From assembly GCA_021813805.1 (NCBI GenBank), contig JAKAJL010000002.1, forward strand, positions 88,143 to 152,142: a stretch of DNA of 64,000 nucleotides. The letters run 5' to 3'. The translations under genes and the position numbers were made by a program. Below are positions 35,722-43,605 of this stretch, one piece after another; position 1 is the stretch's first letter; the number at the start of each line of letters is the position of its first letter. Origin of the DNA: Pseudomonadota bacterium (lineage in GTDB: Bacteria; Pseudomonadota; Alphaproteobacteria; Rhizobiales; Beijerinckiaceae). Below the pieces are notes generated by a model. It had not been told where the DNA came from. It searched no databases and worked only from the letters and a program-made list of their open reading frames with translations.

Positions 35722-36962
35722 GACGGCCGCTCTTTAGCGTCGCGGTAGCCCAGGGCGATGCCAGTGAAGGTCTGGTTCACATGCATCGAGCGATATTGCT
35801 CGCCATAGGTGTTGAAGCCGACGACCCTGTGCGCTCGGTAAAGATCGGACAGGCGATGGGCGATCTGGCTGCGCTCGGCGGCGAGCCGGCGCAGCACGCA
35901 GTCGAAGCCGATGTAAAGCGACACCGCGCCAAGCTCGGCCTCCATCCGCTCGAACGTGGCGAGCGTGCTTTCATAAGGGTCGAGCGATTTGGCCACCGTC
36001 AGCACCAGGCCCTCGTCGATCGCGCAGAAAAAGCTCAGCGAACCGTCGGCGTTCACCTTCTGGATCGAGCGCGCGTAATATTGCCCGCCGACCCCGACCA
36101 GCACAGGATGCGACGCGAAGGAGGCGGCGTCGAGGGAACTTTCGATCAGTCCCACCTGATGGGCGTATTCCTGGGCCGCCGGCTCGGCGTTGAGCTCCCG
36201 CACCACGCGCTGCTCGGTGTCGGCCTCGGTCACCACCATTTTGAGCGAGGTTGGCTCGAAATAGTCGCTCTTGAAGGTGGAAAAGGGGATGTCGGTGTGA
36301 AACAGCAGGAGAAGCGCCGCGTCGCGATGGATGGCCCCGTCGCGGATCATCCAGGTCTTTTCGAAACTCATGCTGTCGCCGGCCGAACCGCCGATCACCG
36401 GAATGTCGTCGAAGGCTGAATAGAGCGCCGACATCACCGCTTCCTCGCGCCGGCACATGCCATCGATCAGCAGCATGCCGAAACAACGGTCGACATCGCC
36501 TTCCGGGATTTTCGCCATCAGGGTGGCGCGGGCCACGGCGGCCGCGGCGCGGCCCTCCTCGACCCCGAAATTGGAGAGCTTCTCCAGCATATGGGCGACG
36601 AGGGTGAAGCGCTGGCGCAGGAAGCCGACCGCCACAACCGAATTGGAGGCCCAGCCGGAGAGCGTCAGCTCGCCCGCCGTGGTGCAGCCATAGATCGGCG
36701 TGTCCGGCAGGTTTTTGTGGATTTCGGCGGCGAAAGCGGCGGTGTCGTAACTGGCGCAGACGAAACAGATCAGCCCGGCCAGCGCGTCCGAATGATTTTC
36801 GCCCGCATCCGCCAGCCGCTCGCGCAGCAGGGCCGCGATGTCGCGCGCGGCTCCTTCCGCGCTCTCGGCGCTCGTGGATAGGACGACGACGCCCTCCATA
36901 AGGTCGGCCCTCGTCTCGCTGGTTCGCAAATCCCGCGTCTCCCGGATTTTTCTGGCGCGCAT
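35718..36962 (-). CDS. FIST-domain sensor protein (NosP-like)
   Basis: 414 residues with FIST-N (~35-220: ICFVCASYDTAAFA, PIYGCTTAGELT, IPVIGGSAGD) and FIST-C (~225-400: YYARSIQKVNADGSLSFFCAIDEG, HRVVGFNTYGEQ). In Pseudomonas and relatives NosP is a FIST haemoprotein that binds nitric oxide and signals through the adjacent kinase. The coupled NahK-like gene and the divergent nosR fit that role. Heme binding here is inferred; the proximal histidine was not identified. Confidence 0.8.
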   Translation of the reverse strand: MRARKIRETRDLRTSETRADLMEGVVVLSTSAESAEGAARDIAALLRERLADAGENHSDALAGLICFVCASYDTAAFAAEIHKNLPDTPIYGCTTAGELTLSGWASNSVVAVGFLRQRFTLVAHMLEKLSNFGVEEGRAAAAVARATLMAKIPEGDVDRCFGMLLIDGMCRREEAVMSALYSAFDDIPVIGGSAGDSMSFEKTWMIRDGAIHRDAALLLLFHTDIPFSTFKSDYFEPTSLKMVVTEADTEQRVVRELNAEPAAQEYAHQVGLIESSLDAASFASHPVLVGVGGQYYARSIQKVNADGSLSFFCAIDEGLVLTVAKSLDPYESTLATFERMEAELGAVSLYIGFDCVLRRLAAERSQIAHRLSDLYRAHRVVGFNTYGEQYRSMHVNQTFTGIALGYRDAKERPS

Positions 36963-37110
36963 CGTTCATTGCCCGCGCAGTCATTTCGGCCCCGCTATCG
37001 TGCGAAAGCGCACCGGCGCGGCGCAAGGCGGCGCCGGCGCCCGCGCAATAGGGACAAAGTACTATAGGCGATGTCGGTCGCGTAAAACAACCTTGTCACG
37101 GGAGTGAGAA
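36963..37110. promoter_or_regulatory. Divergent promoter region nosP-like / nosR
   Basis: 148 bp between divergent genes. I see no FNR/NnrR box (TTGAT-N4-ATCAA); the nearest palindrome is ACAA-CC-TTGT (37087-37096), with arms too close. A possible promoter TAGTACTTTGT runs on the minus strand. GGGAG precedes the nosR start. Confidence 0.4.
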
Positions 37111-39264
37111 ATGCCGGAAACAAGGACGGGCCTTTCGGGGCTTAGCGTCGCGCTTGCGCGCCTTTCGGCGTTGCTTGCGATGCTTGTTTGCTTTTTCGCG
37201 GCGCAGGCCGTCGCCTCGACGCTCGACCGCGGGGCGATGGAAAAGCTCTTTCCCGAGCCTTTCAGGGTCGGCGAGCGCGACGCGGCCCTGCCGATCTGGC
37301 CGATTTTCCGCCAAAGCTACAATGGCGACGTTCTCGCGGCCTATGCCTTCGAATCCATCGATTTCGAGCCGATTCCCGGCTTTTCCGGCACGCCGCTCGA
37401 CCTGCTGATCGCGATCAAACCCTCGGGCGAGCTGCTCGACGTGCGGGTCCTCAGCCAGCACGAGCCGGTTTTCGTCGATGGACTCGGCCCCGACCCGCTG
37501 ATGAATTTCGTCAAGCAATATGCCGGCAAATCGATCAAGCAGTCGATCAAGATCGTCGCGCCGGGCACGCGCGACCCGCGCTCGGACAGCGTCGCCGCCG
37601 AAATCGACGGCGTCGCCAAGGCGACGGCCTCGGTGCGGATCATCAACGAAACGGTCATCGAATCCGCGCTCCAGGTGGCGCGGGCGCGGCTCGGCTTTTC
37701 CAGGGGACGCGATCCCAACCGCGTCGCACACGCCAAGGAGGATGTGTTTGAGCCGCTGACGTTCGAGCAGATGCTCGATCGTGGTTATATCCGCCACCTG
37801 CGTCTCACCAACGCCGAAGTCGAAGTGGCTTTCAAGGGCTCTGACGGCGAAGGACTGGACCCGCAAGCGCGCGCCGACCCCAAGGGACTCTTCGCCGATG
37901 TCTATATCGCCGAGGTCGATGTCCCGATTGTCGGGCGCAATCTGCTCGGCGACAAGAACTGGCGCAAGCTGATGGACCAGCTCGACGGCGCCCCCGCCAT
38001 GCTGGTGGTGTCCACCGGGCGCTGGACCTTCATGCCGGAGTCGTTCGTTCCCGGCGCGACGCCCGATTTCATCGCCCTGTCGCAGGCCGACGCGCCAGTG
38101 GCGTGGCGCGATTTCGTCTGGCGAGACCGCCTCGACCTGCCGGTCCCCAAGGACTTCGATCTCGCCCAGGCGGATGAGGCCATCATGCGCATCGCGCCGC
38201 AGGCTGCCTTCGATCCCGCCTCGCCTTCGATCTTCTCGATCCGGGTGCTGCGCGAAAAGGGTCAGATCTATCCTGAGCGGATCACCCGCGATTTCACCCT
38301 CGCCTACAGCCTGCCCAAAAATTTGTTCATCCTGCCGCCCGACGATTCCGGCCTCGGGATCGGGTCGATCTGGAAAAGCCGCGTCCGCGACATTTCGATC
38401 CTGGCCGCAGGCCTGATCGTGCTGGCCGTCGCCCTGGCGCGGCAACAGGCGCTGGTGCGCTCGCCGCGCGGGTTTCAGATTTTTCGGCTCGCCTATCTCG
38501 CCTTCACTCTGGTGTTCATCGGCTGGATCGCCCAGGCGCAGCTGTCCATCGTCTGGCTGTTCGGCCTGATCAAGGCGATCAAGGGCGAGGGCAGTTTCGT
38601 CTTCTTCCTGTGGGACCCGCCGACCCTGATGGTGACGCTCTTCGCCCTGGCCGCTCTCTTCATCTGGGGGCGCGGAACTTTTTGCGGCTGGCTCTGCCCC
38701 TTCGGCGCCCTGCAGGAATTCGCCGGCGAGATCGCGCGCCTGTTGCGCCTGCGCCAGATTGGCCTGCCGCAACGCTACGAGCACCTGTCGCGGATTCCGA
38801 AATTCCTGGTGCTGGCGGTCATTCTGATCACTGCGGTCTTCTTCAGCAATCAGGCGGAGAAAGTCGCGGAGGTCGAGCCGTTCAAGACATCGATCACGCT
38901 GATCTTCATGCGGTCCGCGCCCTTCGTGCTCTACGCGGTCGCGCTGCTGATCGTCGGCATGTTCCATTACAAATTCTTCTGCCGCTATCTCTGCCCGCTC
39001 GGCGCCTCGCTGGCGGCTTTGAGCTTCGTGCGGTGGTGGAAATGGATTCCCCGCCGCAGGGAGTGCGGCGCGCCCTGCCAGATGTGCCGGGTGAAATGCC
39101 GTTACGGCGCGATCGAGCGCAGCGGCGAAATCGTCTATTCCGAATGTTTCCAATGCATGGATTGCGTGGTGATCCACGATTCCCCGCAGAAATGCGTGCC
39201 TCTGGTGCTTGAGCAAAAAAGGGCGCGCCGGCGCGAACGCCAGAAACTGGAGGCGGCGCAATGA
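37111..39264 (+). CDS. nosR: NosR-type membrane flavo-iron-sulfur protein
   Basis: 717 residues. Signal/anchor helix (~15-36), a periplasmic FMN-binding domain (~60-190), then membrane helices (from ~425) and cytoplasmic Fe-S clusters: CGWLCP near 525, CRYLCP near 623, then a ferredoxin part with CGAPCQMCRVKC and ECFQCMDC. This is the full NosR/NirI layout. NosR feeds electrons to N2O reductase. The flavinylation site reads DGVAKAT (D166-T172), with Thr172 where the flavin should attach; the usual core is SGAT. nosZ, nosD, F, Y and L are not adjacent. Confidence 0.9.
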   Translation: MPETRTGLSGLSVALARLSALLAMLVCFFAAQAVASTLDRGAMEKLFPEPFRVGERDAALPIWPIFRQSYNGDVLAAYAFESIDFEPIPGFSGTPLDLLIAIKPSGELLDVRVLSQHEPVFVDGLGPDPLMNFVKQYAGKSIKQSIKIVAPGTRDPRSDSVAAEIDGVAKATASVRIINETVIESALQVARARLGFSRGRDPNRVAHAKEDVFEPLTFEQMLDRGYIRHLRLTNAEVEVAFKGSDGEGLDPQARADPKGLFADVYIAEVDVPIVGRNLLGDKNWRKLMDQLDGAPAMLVVSTGRWTFMPESFVPGATPDFIALSQADAPVAWRDFVWRDRLDLPVPKDFDLAQADEAIMRIAPQAAFDPASPSIFSIRVLREKGQIYPERITRDFTLAYSLPKNLFILPPDDSGLGIGSIWKSRVRDISILAAGLIVLAVALARQQALVRSPRGFQIFRLAYLAFTLVFIGWIAQAQLSIVWLFGLIKAIKGEGSFVFFLWDPPTLMVTLFALAALFIWGRGTFCGWLCPFGALQEFAGEIARLLRLRQIGLPQRYEHLSRIPKFLVLAVILITAVFFSNQAEKVAEVEPFKTSITLIFMRSAPFVLYAVALLIVGMFHYKFFCRYLCPLGASLAALSFVRWWKWIPRRRECGAPCQMCRVKCRYGAIERSGEIVYSECFQCMDCVVIHDSPQKCVPLVLEQKRARRRERQKLEAAQ

Positions 39265-40259
39265 CAAGCAACCGCAGGCAGATGTTGCGGCTCGCCCTGG
39301 TCGGGGCGGGGCTTGGGGCCTCGGGCGTCTGGGCGGCGAGTCAGAGGCGCGGCGAAAAGCTGTTCCGCCGTCCGGGCCTTGCCTTCGACACCGGCGTCGC
39401 CTTGACCGTCGCGGGCCTGGACAAGAGCGAAGCCGAGGCGGCGCTCGACGCCGGTTTCGCCGAAATCCGCCGGCTAGAGCGCATCGTCGGCCTGTCCACG
39501 TCGGGCAGCGATATTCGCCGCCTCAATGCGGAAGGGTTTTTGGCAAAGCCCGACCCGGCGATGCTGGAGATGCTTGCGGTGGCCGAAGACGTCCATCGCG
39601 CCAGCGGCGGCGCCTTCGACGTCACCGTGCAGCCCTTGTGGATTTTTTACGATTCCTTCGCCAAACGAGGCGCCTGGCCGACAAACGAAGAAGCCGCGCC
39701 CGCCCGCGCCCTGATCGGCCAGAATTTCATGCGCTTTGACGAGAACGCGGTGTCCTTCGACCAACCCGGCATGGGGATCACCCTCAACAGCCTGACCCAT
39801 GGCTATGCCGCCGACCGCGTCGCCAAGGTTCTGGCCGACCTCGGCGTCCGCCGCGCCTTCGTGGACACCGGCGAAATGGAGGCGGTCGGGCGCGGCCCGC
39901 ACGACCGCGACTGGACGGCGGCGGTCAAGCACCCGCGCCAGCCCGACGCCATGCTCGGCACGGCGCCCCTGACCCGCGCCATGGCGACGGCCGGCGACTA
40001 TGCCTACACCTGGTCGGCCGATTATTCCCGCAACCACATCCTCGACCCGCGCACCGGCTTTTCGCCAGCCTCTTTCGCGACCGTGGTGGTGATTGCGCAA
40101 CGCGCCGTGGTGGCGGACGCGCTTTCGACCGCCGTATCGGTGCTCGGCCCGGACGAAGGCGCGAAACTGCTGAAAAATTTCGACGCCGAAGCCTATGGGA
40201 TCACCAAAACCGGCAATGTCTGGTCTACCCCAGGCTTCCCACGCGACCATCTGGCGTGA
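39261..40259 (+). CDS. nosX: NosX/ApbE-type FAD:protein FMN transferase
   Basis: 332 residues. Twin-arginine-type leader (SNRRQMLRLALVGAGLGASG) for periplasmic export. ApbE motifs: RRLNAEGF, the GGAFDVTVQPLW block, NSLTHGYAADRVAKVL, DTGEMEAVGRG, and HILDPRTGFSP with the catalytic-site residues. It covalently attaches FMN to the threonine of NosR. It overlaps nosR by 4 bp (ATGA), so NosR and its flavinylating enzyme are made together. Confidence 0.9.
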   Translation: MTSNRRQMLRLALVGAGLGASGVWAASQRRGEKLFRRPGLAFDTGVALTVAGLDKSEAEAALDAGFAEIRRLERIVGLSTSGSDIRRLNAEGFLAKPDPAMLEMLAVAEDVHRASGGAFDVTVQPLWIFYDSFAKRGAWPTNEEAAPARALIGQNFMRFDENAVSFDQPGMGITLNSLTHGYAADRVAKVLADLGVRRAFVDTGEMEAVGRGPHDRDWTAAVKHPRQPDAMLGTAPLTRAMATAGDYAYTWSADYSRNHILDPRTGFSPASFATVVVIAQRAVVADALSTAVSVLGPDEGAKLLKNFDAEAYGITKTGNVWSTPGFPRDHLA

Positions 40260-40474
40260 GTTGAGATTCCCCCGAAGGCGGGTTTCGGCTCGAAGCCGTC
40301 ATTGCCACGCACACCAATCACGGCCACCGATTCGAAAGCAACTGTCGCTGACGTTTGCGACGGACGTGCCCATAACCCGTTCCGACATTGCGACAAGGTT
40401 GACGGCAATGCTGCGAAATTCGCAAAATGGCTCTTCTGTGAGCGGTCGAGGCACCGCAACAGCGGGGCGAGCCG

Positions 40475-41620
40475 ATGGTCAGGTGTGCGATTTGTGACAC
40501 TGAAATCACTGCTGAAAACGATTCGTTAGAACACCTCATACCCAATGCTCTTGGCGGGCGCCGCAAAATTTCCGGATTCATATGTCGAGACTGCAACAGT
40601 TCCACCGGTGAGACATGGGACGCTGCATTAGCGGCACAACTCGCGCCACTTTCTCTGTTATTTGACATCTCTCGTGAGCGCGGCGACCCGCCGCCGCTCA
40701 AGGTGGTGACCACGGCAGGAGAGCGCTTAACGGTAGGCCCAGCCGGATCACTCGCCCTAACAAATCCCGGCGTTAATAAGAAGCCGGGCCCATCTGGGGG
40801 ATTTCAATATCAAATAACGGCGCGGTCAATGGAGGAGGCGCGCCAAATTCTCGGTGGCTTAAAGCGAAAGCATCCTGAAATCGACATTGAAGCGATTTTA
40901 GCAGGCGCTGAAGCCGTCGAGAACTATGCACAAGGCGCGATAAAACACGACTTAACCATAGGGGGAGAGGTTGCAGGCCGCTCTATCGTCAAAAGCTGTC
41001 TTGCGATGGCCTTTGCGAACGGAGTTGACTGGCAAAATTGTGGAAATGCGGTGAGTTATTTGCGAAGTGGCACAGCTATTCCATGCTTCGGATATTACAA
41101 TGAAAAAGATTTGCTTAGTCGCCGTCCGTTAGGCATACCATTGCATTGCCTTGCGGTGCGAGCCGATCCAGAAAGTGGGTTGATCCTTGCTTACGCCGAG
41201 TATTTTGGGCTGCACTGCATCGTAGCTTGCCTCGGAGAGGCTTACACAGGCCCCCTCTTGCACGAGGTCTATGCCATCGATCCGCGCAACGGGGTGGGAC
41301 TGGACGTCGGTGTCGAGCTTTCGTTTTCTCGATCGGCGATCGACGATATTTACGCCTATAAGCGAATTTCTCCCGAAGCCTTCGAACAAGCGGCATCCGC
41401 TATCATAGGGCCAGCAATTGCTAATCAGCATGCTGCCGAGCAACAACGCGTGTTGGAACGAGCTGTAGAGGAGGCTTTCCGAACTTGCGGCGCCCAACCT
41501 AATGAAATACTCACAAAAGAGCACGCTCGCCGGATTTCGCAAACCGTCGCAGCCAAAATTACGCCGTTTATTTTGCACAGATTGCGCCCACTGAAATACA
41601 GATTGCGCCCACTGAAATAA
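40475..41620 (+). CDS. HNH-domain protein, lower GC, probably acquired
   Basis: 381 residues. N-terminal HNH-like zinc site: CAIC (C4, C7), EH (E19, H20), LGGR, then CRDCN (C37, C40, N41), as in HNH_5 endonucleases. The remaining ~330 residues match nothing I recognise. Base composition is near 50% G+C, far below the neighbours, so recent acquisition is likely. The C-terminus is repeated (LRPLKYRLRPLK) because of a 21-bp tandem repeat at 41578-41619. It follows nosX by 215 bp. A nuclease role is inferred; no partner methyltransferase is present. Confidence 0.7.
   Translation: MVRCAICDTEITAENDSLEHLIPNALGGRRKISGFICRDCNSSTGETWDAALAAQLAPLSLLFDISRERGDPPPLKVVTTAGERLTVGPAGSLALTNPGVNKKPGPSGGFQYQITARSMEEARQILGGLKRKHPEIDIEAILAGAEAVENYAQGAIKHDLTIGGEVAGRSIVKSCLAMAFANGVDWQNCGNAVSYLRSGTAIPCFGYYNEKDLLSRRPLGIPLHCLAVRADPESGLILAYAEYFGLHCIVACLGEAYTGPLLHEVYAIDPRNGVGLDVGVELSFSRSAIDDIYAYKRISPEAFEQAASAIIGPAIANQHAAEQQRVLERAVEEAFRTCGAQPNEILTKEHARRISQTVAAKITPFILHRLRPLKYRLRPLK
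41578..41619 (+). repeat. Perfect 21-bp tandem duplication at the end of the HNH gene
   Basis: Positions 41578-41598 and 41599-41619 are identical (core ATTGCGCCCACTGAA). The repeat stays in frame and adds seven residues just before the stop codon. It may be slippage or the scar of an insertion. Confidence 0.8.
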
Positions 41621-41791
41621 TGCTCGCCGCTCCGTTTATTGGTGATCTGAAACAGCCGCCGCGCATTTGGACTTCCGCTTCCCGCCGATGGCAGACCTTC
41701 GAAGGCTCAGATTTAAGGTGGTTCGGGGTCGTCCGGTATTCCTTGGCCGTTTTTGCGTTTCGACTTCCCGCAAAGCCCGCCGGAAGGCGGA

Positions 41792-41807
41792 CGCCCTATG
41801 CAGGGCG
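41792..41807 (-). terminator. Short hairpin after the acyl-CoA dehydrogenase gene
   Basis: CGCCCT-ATGC-AGGGCG, 22 bp past the aidB-like stop on the minus strand, with a second stem (CCGCC-GGAA-GGCGG) next to it. No T-tract is present, so it is only a possible transcript end. Confidence 0.35.
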
Positions 41808-41828
41808 AGGCCGCGCGCGCTACAAAAA

Positions 41829-43475
41829 TCACCTCTGCCTTTCAATGATCGCGTCAATATCCGCCCCGTCCGGCAAGATGCCGTAAGAACCCGTCCATTC
41901 GTTTTTCAGCCGCGCGCCGCAAAAGGCTTCGGCGATGGCCGAAGGCGCGTGGCGAACGAGCAGGGCGCCTTGGAGGACCAGCGCCATGCGCTCAGCGAGC
42001 CGCCGGGCGTGGGCTTCCGGGGGCAGGGAGCCTTCCAGTTCCCGAAGCAACGCGCCAACCGCCGCGTCGAGGCGGGCGTCGCCGCCGCGCGCTTTGTCCA
42101 GTTCGGCGCGCAGGGCGTCGAGCGCCAGCTTTTCGCGCTGCAGGGTGCGCAAAATGTCGAGCGCGATGACATTGCCCGAGCCCTCCCAGATCGCATTGAC
42201 GGGGGATTCGCGAAAAAGGCGGGGCAGGGGCGTGTCCTCGCAATAGCCGACGCCGCCGTGACATTCCATGCACTCATAGATGAAATTCGGATTGCGTTTG
42301 GTCAGCCAATATTTCCCCACCGCGACGGAGAGGCGGGCAAAAGCCTTTTCGCTCTCGTCGCCGCCATCGAAACTGCGGGCTGCGCGGGCGGCCAGCGCCA
42401 CAGCGGCTTCGTATTCGAGCGCCAGATCGGCGATGACGGCGCGCATCAGCGGCTGGTCGATCAGCTTGCGCTGAAAAGCCCGGCGGTTTTTGACATGATG
42501 GACGGCCAGCGCCAGCGCCATGCGCATCTGGCCGAGCGTGCTGCCGATGGCGCCCAGCCTCGTATGATGCACCATGGCGATGATGACGGAAACGCCGCGC
42601 CCTTCCTCCCCAAGGCGGAAGGCGAGGGCGTCGTGATATTCGATTTCGGCGGAGGCGTTGGAGCGGTTGCCGAGCTTGTCCTTGAGGCGCATGAGCTGGA
42701 TGTTGTTGCGCGCGCCGTCGGGCGCGATGCGCGGAACCAGAAAGCAGGTCAGGCCGCCGGGCGCCTGCGCCAGGGTCAAAAAACCGTCGCTCATCGGCGC
42801 CGAGCAGAAGAATTTGTGACCGACGAGGCGGTAGAGGCCGTCGTCTCCTTGCTGCGGGATGGCGCGGGTGGCGTTGGCGCGGACGTCGCTGCCGCCCTGT
42901 TTCTCGGTCATCGCCATGCCGAGCGTGACGCCCTTCTTTTCGGCGATGGGTTTTAACGCGAAATCGTATTTGCCGCCGAGAATCTTGCTCAGCCACGGCG
43001 CGGAAAGTTCAGGAAAGGATCGCAGCGCCGCCACCGAGGCATAGGTCATGTCGATCGGGCACATGGTCCCGGCTTCGGCCTGGGTGAATAGAGCCAGCGG
43101 CGCCAAATGGCCGAGATGCCGTCCCCGCTCCTCCGCCGTCCAGGCGAGGTCATGGATATTGTGGTCCATCGCCAGAGCCATCAGGCGATGATAGGCGGGA
43201 TGGAATCGGGCCTCGTCGAGGCGCCGGCCGTAGCGGTCGAAGGCGAGCAGTTCGGGCGGAAAACGGTTCGCCGCTTCGCCCCATTCGAGAACCTCGTCCG
43301 AGCCGACGATTTCGCCCAGAGCCGTCATCCTCGTGTCGAGCCAGGGCCCGGCCTCGCGCAGCACCGCCTCGCGCAGGGCCGTGTCGGTCAGATAGAGGTT
43401 GACGCCCGAAAATTCCGGCGGCTGGTTGGTCACTTCATGGGTTTCGAGAACGGTGGACGGCGCAAAGCGGGGCAT
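41829..43475 (-). CDS. AidB-like acyl-CoA dehydrogenase
   Basis: 548 residues, longer than short-chain acyl-CoA dehydrogenases and like the AidB group. Features: LGMAMTEKQGGSDVRANAT, LVGHKFFCSAPMSDGFLTLAQ, RLKDKLGNRSNASAEIEY, IYECMECHGGVGYCEDTPLPRLFRESPVNAIWEGSGNV. The last is the flavin/isovaleryl-type active-site region with the WEGSGN motif. AidB binds DNA and is tied to the adaptive response to alkylation; related enzymes oxidise branched acyl-CoA. Substrate unproven. Single gene. Confidence 0.85.
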   Translation of the reverse strand: MPRFAPSTVLETHEVTNQPPEFSGVNLYLTDTALREAVLREAGPWLDTRMTALGEIVGSDEVLEWGEAANRFPPELLAFDRYGRRLDEARFHPAYHRLMALAMDHNIHDLAWTAEERGRHLGHLAPLALFTQAEAGTMCPIDMTYASVAALRSFPELSAPWLSKILGGKYDFALKPIAEKKGVTLGMAMTEKQGGSDVRANATRAIPQQGDDGLYRLVGHKFFCSAPMSDGFLTLAQAPGGLTCFLVPRIAPDGARNNIQLMRLKDKLGNRSNASAEIEYHDALAFRLGEEGRGVSVIIAMVHHTRLGAIGSTLGQMRMALALAVHHVKNRRAFQRKLIDQPLMRAVIADLALEYEAAVALAARAARSFDGGDESEKAFARLSVAVGKYWLTKRNPNFIYECMECHGGVGYCEDTPLPRLFRESPVNAIWEGSGNVIALDILRTLQREKLALDALRAELDKARGGDARLDAAVGALLRELEGSLPPEAHARRLAERMALVLQGALLVRHAPSAIAEAFCGARLKNEWTGSYGILPDGADIDAIIERQR

Positions 43476-43605
43476 AGGCTCTCTCCTGCCGGCTCGCTGG
43501 CTTCAGCGATTGGCGTGTCAGTTTACGCCCAAACGCGCGCGGGCGGAAAACGAATGAGGTCCGAGACGCGTTGCCCGGCCGCGTCCCTTCGCCTAGAACA
43601 GGGCC

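Noticed and set aside
36963..37110. FNR/NnrR box before nosR
   Set aside because: No TTGAT-N4-ATCAA or TTG-N8-CAA element fits; ACAA-CC-TTGT has arms far too close.
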